From NCBI GenBank assembly GCA_027051315.1, contig JALTZE010000297.1, positions 1 to 8,788 on the forward strand: DNA of 8,788 nucleotides, read 5' to 3'. How positions within the stretch are numbered: position 1 is the first letter of the stretch; every line of letters starts with the position of its first letter. The notes below the pieces were generated by a model that was not told the DNA's origin, searched no databases, and was given only the letters and a program-made list of their open reading frames with translations. Positions 1-5,795 of this stretch are shown in pieces. The DNA is from Micavibrio sp. (GTDB lineage: Bacteria > Pseudomonadota > Alphaproteobacteria > Micavibrionales > Micavibrionaceae). Position numbers and translations under genes: made by a program.

Positions 1-62
1 ATGTAATGAAAATTCTTAATAAAGAGCTTAAAAATATTGATTTGAAGCTGAGTGAAAAGTGA
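1..62 (+). CDS. C-terminal tail of a probable Skp/OmpH-family periplasmic chaperone (5' part outside window)
   Basis: An open frame enters the window and stops at TGA 60-62, giving the tail VMKILNKELKNIDLKLSEK. A hydrophobic residue pair, then LNKxL, then a short charged end resembles the C-terminus of alphaproteobacterial Skp/OmpH proteins (typically a ...LNxxLPxVxV-like ending). In these bacteria such a gene commonly sits between bamA and lpxD. Skp escorts unfolded outer-membrane proteins across the periplasm to the Bam complex, which would fit the envelope theme of the operon. Only 19 residues are visible, so the family call is inference from position and a short resemblance. The stop overlaps the possible GTG start of lpxD at 59 and lies 2 nt before its preferred ATG, suggesting one transcript. 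No symbol is assigned. Confidence 0.5.
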   Translation, partial: VMKILNKELKNIDLKLSEK

Positions 63-64
63 TT

Positions 65-1084
65 ATGGCTGATAAAAGATTTTTTAAAAATAGTGGAAGT
101 AAGACTCTTAAAGAGATTGTTGATATTTCAGGGGCTAAGCCTTTAGGTAAAATAAATGAAAATCTAAAAATCATAGATGTTGCACCGCTTGATGTGGCTG
201 GTGAGAATGATGTAAGTTTTCTGGATAATGTAAAATATAAAGATGATTTCAAAAATACAAATGCGGGTGCTTGCTTTGTTACAGAAGAGCTTGCATATTT
301 AGCTCCTGTGGGTACAATTCCGCTTATCTCACTTACACCCTATAAATCTTTTGCTTTAACGTCGCAAAGTTTTTATCCTGATATATATCCAGAGCCTAAT
401 GTTTCAGACAGTGCCATTATTGGTGAAAATAGTAATATTGGTAAAGGCTCTTATATTTCAGCAGGTGTTGTTATAGGTGAAAATGTTGAAATTGGGGAAG
501 GTTGTTATATAGAGCCTAATGCTGTTATTATGGACGGGGTAATATTGGGTGATAAATGTAGAATAGGGGCTAATACAACTATTTCACATTCTATTATTGG
601 TCATAATGTCAGGATTTACCCAGGTGTAAAAATAGGACAAGATGGCTTTGGTTTTGCAATTGATGTTGCAGGACATGTAAAAGTTCCTCAATTAGGTAGG
701 GTAATTATTGAAGATAGTGTAGAAATCGGGGCAAATACTACGATTGATAGGGGAGCAGGACCAGATACTGTCATTGGGCAAGGAACATGGATAGATAATC
801 TGGTACAAATAGGTCATAATGTAAAAATTGGTAAAGGTTGTGTTATAGTTGCACAAGCTGGTGTTTCGGGAAGTACTATATTAGAAGATTATGTAGTACT
901 TGCGGGGCAGGTGGGGATAGCAGGACATTTAAAAATAGGTGCTGGAGCTAGGATTGCGGCGCAATCAGGTATTATGAGAGATGTTGGTATGGGACAAGAG
1001 ATGATGGGATATCCCGCTGTTCCGATAAAGCAATTTATGAAGCAAGTTGCTATTTTAAGAAAGATGACAAAAACTAATAAGTAG
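65..1084 (+). CDS. lpxD: UDP-3-O-(3-hydroxyacyl)glucosamine N-acyltransferase LpxD
   Basis: LpxD is the third enzyme of lipid A synthesis. It transfers a 3-hydroxyacyl chain from ACP to the 2-amino group of UDP-3-O-acyl-glucosamine in the cytoplasm. The protein is 339 aa (E. coli LpxD is 341). Residues about 1-100 form the N-terminal uridine-binding domain, followed by many hexapeptide repeats (I-G-x-x-x-x) of a left-handed beta-helix from about residue 115. The motifs IGQDGFGF and TIDRGA are present, and the catalytic-type histidine lies in QIGHNV (His251, equivalent to E. coli His239). A GTG at 59 would add two residues and overlap the upstream stop. ATG 65 is preferred because it gives MADKRFF, the usual alphaproteobacterial LpxD N-terminus, and a GAGTGA Shine-Dalgarno-like site at 50-55 is 9 nt away. 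It is the first complete gene of the lipid A operon. Confidence 0.96.
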   Translation: MADKRFFKNSGSKTLKEIVDISGAKPLGKINENLKIIDVAPLDVAGENDVSFLDNVKYKDDFKNTNAGACFVTEELAYLAPVGTIPLISLTPYKSFALTSQSFYPDIYPEPNVSDSAIIGENSNIGKGSYISAGVVIGENVEIGEGCYIEPNAVIMDGVILGDKCRIGANTTISHSIIGHNVRIYPGVKIGQDGFGFAIDVAGHVKVPQLGRVIIEDSVEIGANTTIDRGAGPDTVIGQGTWIDNLVQIGHNVKIGKGCVIVAQAGVSGSTILEDYVVLAGQVGIAGHLKIGAGARIAAQSGIMRDVGMGQEMMGYPAVPIKQFMKQVAILRKMTKTNK

Positions 1085-1096
1085 TTAGAGGTTAAT

Positions 1097-1558
1097 ATGA
1101 GTGAAAAAGATAAATTACCGATTGATATAAACCGTATTATGGATATGATTCCGCACCGTTATCCTATATTGTTGGTTGACCGTATCTTGGAATTGGAAGA
1201 AGGAGTAAGTGCTACTGGCTTAAAAAATGTGACTATGAATGAGCCACATTTTCAAGGGCATTTCCCTTCAATGCCGATAATGCCTGGTGTTTTAATTGTT
1301 GAGGCAATGGCGCAAACGGCAGCAATTTTGGTTGTAGAAACTCTGGGTGAAGAGGCAGAGGGAAAGCTTGTTTATTTTATGACTATTGATGAAACACGCT
1401 TTAGAAAGCCTGTTGTTCCTGGTGACTCAGTTCATATTAAAGTCACGAAAATTAAAAGTAAGGGCCCTGTATGGAAGTTCAAAGGTGAAGCAATTGTTGA
1501 TGGTAAGTTATGTGCTGAATCTGTATTTAGTGCAATGATAGCTAATAATGATAAGTAG
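1097..1558 (+). CDS. fabZ: 3-hydroxyacyl-ACP dehydratase FabZ
   Basis: FabZ dehydrates (3R)-hydroxyacyl-ACP to trans-2-enoyl-ACP in type II fatty-acid elongation. It competes with LpxA and LpxD for the same hydroxyacyl-ACP pool, so its place inside the lipid A cluster makes metabolic sense and is widely conserved. The 153-aa length is usual for the family. It has the hot-dog fold signature [11 protein letters not shown] (residues 19-29) and the active-site block with His55 in GHFP and Glu69 in VEAMAQ, matching the E. coli catalytic pair His54/Glu68. The start ATG follows lpxD by 12 nt and has a clear AGAGG ribosome-binding site at 1087-1091, 5 nt upstream. FabA is excluded because the HFxGHFP and PGVLxVEAMAQ pattern is of the FabZ type and the protein is short. 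Confidence 0.97.
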   Translation: MSEKDKLPIDINRIMDMIPHRYPILLVDRILELEEGVSATGLKNVTMNEPHFQGHFPSMPIMPGVLIVEAMAQTAAILVVETLGEEAEGKLVYFMTIDETRFRKPVVPGDSVHIKVTKIKSKGPVWKFKGEAIVDGKLCAESVFSAMIANNDK

Positions 1559-1563
1559 GTTTT

Positions 1564-2355
1564 ATGAATATTCACAGTACTGCTATTATAGAAAATGGTG
1601 CCAAGATAGGCAAAAATGTGGTTGTTGGTCCTTATAGTATTGTAAGGGCAAATGTTGAGTTGGGTGATAATGTTAAGTTACTTTCACATGTTGTTGTTAG
1701 TGGATATACAACTATTGGAGAAAATACAATTATTCATCCTTTTGCTTCGATAGGAGGTAATCCTCAGGATTTAAAATATAATAATGAGCCTACCAAACTT
1801 ATAATTGGAAAAAATAACGTTATAAGAGAGCATGTTACAATGAATCCCGGTACTGTTTCTGGTGAGGGGAAAACAGTTGTTGGTGATAATTGCTTATTTA
1901 TGATGGGGGCACATGTCGCACATGATTGTAAAATTGGTAATAATGTTATAATGGCCAATAATGCAACATTAGCAGGGCATGTATCTGTTGGTGATTTTGT
2001 TATTATAGGTGGGCTTTCTGCTGTTCATCAATTTATTAGGATTGGTAATCATGCTATAATAGGGGGGATGTCTGGTGTGGAAAGTGAAGTAATTCCTTTT
2101 GGACGAGTAAAAGGGGAAAGAGCAGACCTTGCTGGACTAAATATTATCGGTATGGAACGACGCTCTTTTGATAGAAATCAAATACGTTCAGTTCAAAAAG
2201 CTTTTAATAAAATATTTTCTTCTGAAGGAAATTTAAAAGATAGAATTAATAAAGCGTACGAAGAATTTAAAGATGACGAGATTGTTAAACAAATACTTGA
2301 TTTTGCAAGTGTAGATACGGGCTTTCCGCTATGTCAGCCGAAAAAAAAGAAATAA
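1564..2355 (+). CDS. lpxA: UDP-N-acetylglucosamine O-acyltransferase LpxA
   Basis: LpxA starts lipid A synthesis by moving a 3-hydroxyacyl chain from ACP to the 3-OH of UDP-GlcNAc. The 263-aa protein (E. coli 262) opens directly with hexapeptide repeats of the left-handed beta-helix trimer. The hallmark AHVAHDC contains the catalytic base His120 (E. coli His125) and is followed by NNATLAGHVSVGDF and SAVHQF. The C-terminal helical part begins near GLNIIGMERRSF (191-202). By ungapped comparison, E. coli Gly173, part of the acyl-length ruler, is Gly168 here; Pseudomonas has Met. This would suit a longer (about C14) chain, but that is inference. The gene is 5 nt after fabZ, and its last 25 nt overlap the start of lpxI. 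The protein ends in four lysines encoded by an A-rich run. Confidence 0.97.
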   Translation: MNIHSTAIIENGAKIGKNVVVGPYSIVRANVELGDNVKLLSHVVVSGYTTIGENTIIHPFASIGGNPQDLKYNNEPTKLIIGKNNVIREHVTMNPGTVSGEGKTVVGDNCLFMMGAHVAHDCKIGNNVIMANNATLAGHVSVGDFVIIGGLSAVHQFIRIGNHAIIGGMSGVESEVIPFGRVKGERADLAGLNIIGMERRSFDRNQIRSVQKAFNKIFSSEGNLKDRINKAYEEFKDDEIVKQILDFASVDTGFPLCQPKKKK

Positions 2356-3194
2356 ATAAGCTAGCTATTATTGCGGGAGGGGGGAATATGCCCGCTAGGC
2401 TTATTGCTTCGTGCGAAAAATCAGGCATTGAGGTTTTTATAATTGCTTTTGAAGGTCATACAAATCCTGAAATAGTTAAAGGATATAATCATTTATGGAT
2501 TAATTTTAGTAAAGCTGCGCAAATTCTTAAATGTTTGAAAACACATGAAATTAAAGATGTTGTTTTTATAGGCGCAATTGCTAGACCTGCTTTATCAGAA
2601 ATTAGACCTAATTTTGAAACACTTGGTTTGCTTTTAAAAATTGGTTTTAAATCTATGGGAGATGATGGCTTGCTGAAAGCTATCAAAAAAATATTCGAAG
2701 ATGAAGGTTTTGCAATTCATGGGGTGCATGAATTTGCAAGTGAGCTTTTGGCGCGTAAGGGGCTGTTGGGTAGTGTTGCTCCTCCTAAAAATCATTATGA
2801 TGATATAAAAAGAGGGATAGAGGTAGCAAGAGTAGTGGGGATAATTGATGTTGGGCAATCGGTTATTGTACAAGATGGTATAGTTTTGGGAGTGGAAGCA
2901 ATAGAAGGTACTGACGAATTGATTAAAAGATGTGGTTTATTATCAAAAACCAAGAAAAAAGGGGTTATGGTTAAATTGTGCAAGCCGCAACAAGATATGA
3001 ATCTTGATATGCCAACTATTGGTTTGGATACAGTAAAAAATATATCAAAAGCAGGGTTTAAAGGAATTGTTATAGAGGCGAAAAGAAGTCTGATAATTGA
3101 TGAAGATGAAGTTATAGAGTTTGCAGATAAAAATGGAATATATATTTTTGGTGCTGAAATAGATGCAAATGGAACTATTTTGAACCTTAGGTGA
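2331..3194 (+). CDS. lpxI: UDP-2,3-diacylglucosamine pyrophosphatase LpxI (DUF1009 family)
   Basis: LpxI hydrolyses UDP-2,3-diacylglucosamine to 2,3-diacylglucosamine 1-phosphate (lipid X) plus UMP. It replaces the unrelated LpxH in alphaproteobacteria and some other phyla. The 287-aa protein shows the N-terminal KLAIIAGGGNMP (10-21), GAIARPAL (81-88), GDDGLLKAI (110-118) and the C-terminal signature KPQQDMNLDMPTIG (218-231). Asp222 and Asp226 lie in the block that in the Caulobacter enzyme holds the essential aspartate (Asp225). The ATG at 2331 lies inside lpxA in another frame. No other common start codon lies between it and the conserved KLAIIAGGG, so the 25-nt overlap is probably real. 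There is no strong Shine-Dalgarno, which suggests translational coupling to lpxA. Its position between lpxA and lpxB is the standard one. An A8 run covers codons 4-6. Confidence 0.95.
   Translation: MSAEKKEINKLAIIAGGGNMPARLIASCEKSGIEVFIIAFEGHTNPEIVKGYNHLWINFSKAAQILKCLKTHEIKDVVFIGAIARPALSEIRPNFETLGLLLKIGFKSMGDDGLLKAIKKIFEDEGFAIHGVHEFASELLARKGLLGSVAPPKNHYDDIKRGIEVARVVGIIDVGQSVIVQDGIVLGVEAIEGTDELIKRCGLLSKTKKKGVMVKLCKPQQDMNLDMPTIGLDTVKNISKAGFKGIVIEAKRSLIIDEDEVIEFADKNGIYIFGAEIDANGTILNLR
3189..3194 (+). promoter_or_regulatory. Ribosome-binding site of lpxB overlapping the lpxI stop codon
   Basis: AGGTGA at 3189-3194 matches the core of the anti-Shine-Dalgarno complement and ends exactly at the lpxI TGA stop, 9 nt before ATG 3204. 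It is one of the clearest ribosome-binding sites in the window and fixes the lpxB start. Ribosomes ending lpxI would sit on it, so coupled translation is likely (inference). Confidence 0.7.
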
Positions 3195-3203
3195 ATTTGA
3201 TAT

Positions 3204-4349
3204 ATGGTAGGAAAAAAAAATCTAAAATTATTTATCATAGCGGGCGAAGCTTCTGGGGATATTATAGGTGGTGGATTTCTAAAAGAATTCTTGAAGCGTT
3301 ATCCTGATACAAAAATATCAGGTATTGGTGGCGATGTTATGCTTAATTCGGGGCTTTGTAATTCTTTGTTTGATATGAAAGAATTGTCAATTATGGGAAT
3401 TGCAGAGATTCTTCCTAAAATACCTAAATTAATTACTAGGATTAATCAAACGGTTAAGGCGATTGAAGAATTTGAACCTGATATAATTTTAACAATAGAT
3501 ACTCCAGATTTTAGTTTTAGGGTTCAAAATAAAGTCAAAAATAGAAGCAAAATAAAGTCTTTTCAGGTTCATTATGTTGCGCCTACTGTTTGGGCGTGGC
3601 GTTCGGGGCGTGCTAAAAAAATTTCACATTTCTTAGATATGATGCTTTGCCTTTTTCCTTTTGAACCAGAGTTTTTTATTAAGGAAGGAATGAAGGCCGA
3701 ATGTGTGGGACATCCCATGATTGATAGCGGAATTTTGGATGCAAAACCATATAATAATATCGAAGGTAAAGTTGTAGGCTTTTTATTGGGTAGTAGAAAA
3801 GGTGAAATAGCCAGAATGGCAGGAGTTTATAAAGATATTATAGGAAGATTGTACGAATATGATAGAAATATGACTATATTAATGCCTACTTTGCCGCATT
3901 TAAAGGAATTTATAGCTGAGATATTTAAGGATATGCCAAATAAGATTAAGATTGTGGCTAATAATGATAAGAAATGGAGTTATTTCAAAAGGTGTGATGC
4001 TGCTGTTGCTACATCTGGTACTGTCGGGCTTGAATTAGCGATGTGTGGTGTTCCTCATATTATTGGTTATAAAATGAATTCTATCAGTTTTAATATTCTA
4101 AAAAGATTTGTGAAAGTAAAATATGCTCATCTTGTTAATATTATGTTTGATAGGGAAGTTGTGCCAGAATTTATTCAAGATAAATGTAATACAAATAATA
4201 TGTATGATGCTGTTATTAGGTTAATTGAGGATAAAGAGGCAGTAAAGAAACAGAAAAAAGATTTTGCGTTGATTATTGATAAAATAAAAGGGGCTAACGG
4301 AAGTAGCCCCTCTTGTAATGCTGTTGATGCAATATTGAAATCTATTTGA
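3204..4349 (+). CDS. lpxB: Lipid-A-disaccharide synthase LpxB
   Basis: LpxB is a GT19 glycosyltransferase peripheral to the inner membrane. It joins UDP-2,3-diacylglucosamine to lipid X, giving the beta-1,6-linked lipid A disaccharide and UDP. The length of 381 aa matches E. coli (382). Visible motifs are FIIAGEASGD (10-19, with Glu15), GIGG (40-43), TIDTPDFS (97-104, with Asp99 equivalent to the essential Asp98), FPFEPEFF near 151-158, and the C-terminal ATSGTVGLELAMCGVP donor-binding segment. The usual LPGSR loop reads LLGSR here, with Arg198 kept. The ATG has a good AGGTGA ribosome-binding site overlapping the lpxI stop, 9 nt away. An A9 run covers codons 3-6. It is the last gene of the operon and ends 3 nt from convergent gltA. 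Codons 363-369 also form the hairpin of the likely gltA terminator. Confidence 0.96.
   Translation: MVGKKNLKLFIIAGEASGDIIGGGFLKEFLKRYPDTKISGIGGDVMLNSGLCNSLFDMKELSIMGIAEILPKIPKLITRINQTVKAIEEFEPDIILTIDTPDFSFRVQNKVKNRSKIKSFQVHYVAPTVWAWRSGRAKKISHFLDMMLCLFPFEPEFFIKEGMKAECVGHPMIDSGILDAKPYNNIEGKVVGFLLGSRKGEIARMAGVYKDIIGRLYEYDRNMTILMPTLPHLKEFIAEIFKDMPNKIKIVANNDKKWSYFKRCDAAVATSGTVGLELAMCGVPHIIGYKMNSISFNILKRFVKVKYAHLVNIMFDREVVPEFIQDKCNTNNMYDAVIRLIEDKEAVKKQKKDFALIIDKIKGANGSSPSCNAVDAILKSI
4281..4310 (-). terminator. Intrinsic terminator of gltA, located inside the lpxB coding sequence
   Basis: A 7-bp GC-rich stem, GGGGCTA (4290-4296) with TAGCCCC (4304-4310), encloses a 7-nt loop. On the minus strand it is followed at once by TTTTATTTTATC, a strong U-tract. 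Read in the gltA direction, the hairpin begins about 43 nt after the gltA stop. On the plus strand the downstream bases are TCTTGTAATG, a poor U-tract, so the signal looks directional and should spare lpxB transcription. It is embedded in lpxB codons 363-369. The structure is seen in the sequence; its function is inferred. Confidence 0.75.
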
Positions 4350-4352
4350 ACC

Positions 4353-5666
4353 TTATTTGCGTTCATTGATATCGACATATGGTCTTTTGGTTGGGCCAGT
4401 ATATAATTGTCTTGGGCGCCCAATTCTTAATGTAGGTTCTTCTACCATTTCTTTCCATTGTGATATCCAGCCTACAGTTCTTGCAACTGCAAAAAGAACC
4501 GTAAACATGTTTGTAGGGAAGCCCATTGCATTTAGGATTATTCCTGAATAGAAATCAACATTAGGGAATAGTTTTCTTTCCACAAAATATGGGTCTTCTA
4601 AAGCTATACGTTCTAGTTCCATAGCTAGTTCAAGGCGAGGTTCATTTTTGACACCAAGTTCTTCAAGAACTTCATGGCATGATTCTCTTAAGACGCCTGC
4701 TCTTGGGTCATAGTTTTTATAAACCCTATGACCAAAACCCATAAGGCGGAATGGGTCATTTTTATCTTTTGCCCGTTCCAAAAATTCAGGTATTTTATCT
4801 TTGCTACCAATTTCGGATAGCATTTCCAAAACAGCTTGATTTGCACCACCATGAGAAGGTCCCCATAATGATGCGATACCAGCTGCGATGCAGGCAAAAG
4901 GGTTTGCATATGATGAACCAGCTAGACGCACCGTTGATGTTGATGCATTTTGTTCGTGGTCAGCATGAAGAATAAATATTCTGTCCATTGCTTTTGCAAG
5001 AACTGGATTTGGTTTATATTCTTCTGCTGGAACACCAAAACACATATATAGGAAATTTTCGGCATAATTAAGGTCGTTTCTGGGGTACATAAAAGGTTGT
5101 CCGATATTATATTTATATGTCATAGCGGCAAGAGTTGGAATTTTTGCTAGTAATCTGTGTGCTGAAATTTCCCTTTGTCTTTTATCATATATATCTAGTG
5201 AATCGTGATAAAAGGCTGATAATGCTCCTACAACTCCGCACATTATTGCCATTGGGTGGGCGTCTCTTCGGAAACCACGGAAGAAATAATTTATTTGTTC
5301 ATTTACCATCGTATGATATTTAATATTTTTAGTAAATTCATCAAGTTCATTTTGATTTGGAAGGTCACCATATAAAAGCAAGTGGCATACTTCTAAAAAT
5401 GAGCTTTTTTCTGTTAATTCTTCTATTGTGTATCCACGATGAAGAAGTATTCCTTTTTCACCATCAATGAATGTTAGGCGTGATTTACAGCTTCCTGTAG
5501 ATGTAAAACTTGGGTCGAAGGTGAAATATCCTGATTGGGCGTAAAGTTTTCTTACATCAATAACCGAGGGACCAAGAGTACCTTCTATCACTGGAAGCTT
5601 ATAGCTTTCGCCTGTTTCATCATTTGTTAAAGTAAAGTATTTTTTTTCAATTTCTTTTTCTGTCAT
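4353..5666 (-). CDS. gltA: Citrate synthase GltA (type II, hexameric kind)
   Basis: GltA condenses oxaloacetate and acetyl-CoA to citrate, the entry step of the TCA cycle, in the cytoplasm. The 437-aa protein is close to E. coli (427) and rhizobial (about 429) enzymes. Catalytic residues are present: His272 in WGPSHGGAN, His313 in [14 protein letters not shown] and Asp371 in PNVDFYSGI, equivalent to E. coli His264, His305 and Asp362. [14 protein letters not shown] (from 234) and the C-terminal [10 protein letters not shown] are also typical. The N-terminal domain of about 50 residues marks the longer Gram-negative type, and 2-methylcitrate synthases are usually shorter. The start ATG has a GGGG site at 5674-5677, 7 nt upstream. 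A candidate promoter lies 54-80 nt upstream, and the terminator is inside lpxB. The gene converges on lpxB and follows gltX on the same strand. Codons 7-9 contain an A8 tract. Confidence 0.97.
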   Translation of the reverse strand: MTEKEIEKKYFTLTNDETGESYKLPVIEGTLGPSVIDVRKLYAQSGYFTFDPSFTSTGSCKSRLTFIDGEKGILLHRGYTIEELTEKSSFLEVCHLLLYGDLPNQNELDEFTKNIKYHTMVNEQINYFFRGFRRDAHPMAIMCGVVGALSAFYHDSLDIYDKRQREISAHRLLAKIPTLAAMTYKYNIGQPFMYPRNDLNYAENFLYMCFGVPAEEYKPNPVLAKAMDRIFILHADHEQNASTSTVRLAGSSYANPFACIAAGIASLWGPSHGGANQAVLEMLSEIGSKDKIPEFLERAKDKNDPFRLMGFGHRVYKNYDPRAGVLRESCHEVLEELGVKNEPRLELAMELERIALEDPYFVERKLFPNVDFYSGIILNAMGFPTNMFTVLFAVARTVGWISQWKEMVEEPTLRIGRPRQLYTGPTKRPYVDINERK

Positions 5667-5715
5667 TTTGTTTCCCCAAGAAGCATGTGTGAAATGTTTT
5701 AGAATAATAGAATTG

Positions 5716-5728
5716 AGATATTATATCT
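5716..5728. repeat. Palindrome overlapping the gltA -10 box (possible operator)
   Basis: AGATATTATATCT is a 13-nt palindrome: AGATAT and ATATCT arms around one central T. It completely covers the candidate TATAAT box of gltA. Such a position would suit a repressor site, but short AT-rich palindromes arise often by chance in a genome of this composition, so an operator role is only a suggestion. Confidence 0.3.
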
Positions 5729-5746
5729 TTTTGCAATATCAATCAA
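5720..5746 (-). promoter_or_regulatory. Candidate sigma-70-type promoter of gltA
   Basis: In the 114-nt gltX-gltA gap the minus strand carries a perfect TATAAT -10 box (5720-5725). The best -35 I see is TTGATT (5741-5746), with a short 15-nt spacer. The -10 box sits 53 nt upstream of the gltA ATG. The -35 match and spacing are imperfect, so confidence rests mainly on the -10. gltA may also be reached by read-through from gltX, since I see no terminator between them. Confidence 0.5.
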
Positions 5747-5779
5747 TCGACAATCAGTAAAACATAAAATGGTTAATGC

Positions 5780-5795
5780 TTTATTGCTTTATTGC
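5780..5795 (-). repeat. Tandem octamer repeat spanning the gltX stop codon
   Basis: On the minus strand GCAATAAA occurs twice in direct tandem at 5795-5788 and 5787-5780. A degenerate third copy (GCATTAA) follows at 5779-5773. The gltX stop codon TAA (5783-5781) lies within the second copy. This is a simple local duplication at the end of the gene; it changes only the last residues of the protein. Confidence 0.6.

Noticed and set aside
59..61. GTG start for lpxD overlapping the upstream stop codon
   Set aside because: A GTGA overlap is a plausible coupled start, but ATG 65 gives the typical MADxRFF N-terminus and better spacing from the GAGTGA site.
1564..2355. Hexapeptide-repeat protein other than LpxA, such as a general acetyltransferase
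   Set aside because: The AHVAHDC catalytic block, the LpxA-type C-terminal helices and the position between fabZ and lpxI make LpxA clear.
2634..2873. Small minus-strand open frame within lpxI
   Set aside because: It is an antisense shadow of LpxI with no ribosome-binding site or family resemblance.
2795..3238. 147-codon minus-strand open frame across lpxI
   Set aside because: It lies antisense to a clearly conserved lpxI, has low-complexity composition and no recognisable family features; it is a shadow frame.
4391..4423. TTGGGC...GCCCAA stem as a plus-strand terminator for the lpx operon
   Set aside because: The loop is long (21 nt), the following bases TTCTTAATG are a weak U-tract, and it lies in conserved gltA codons. 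It is too weak to annotate, though some termination here is possible.
4412..4423. Perfect 12-nt palindrome TTGGGCGCCCAA
   Set aside because: It encodes part of the conserved IGRPRQ tail of citrate synthase, so coding constraint explains it; a regulatory role inside the gene is unsupported.
5667..5780. Small RNA or riboswitch in the gltX-gltA gap
   Set aside because: The 114 nt are AT-rich, with no substantial stem apart from the short palindrome and no recognised riboswitch features.
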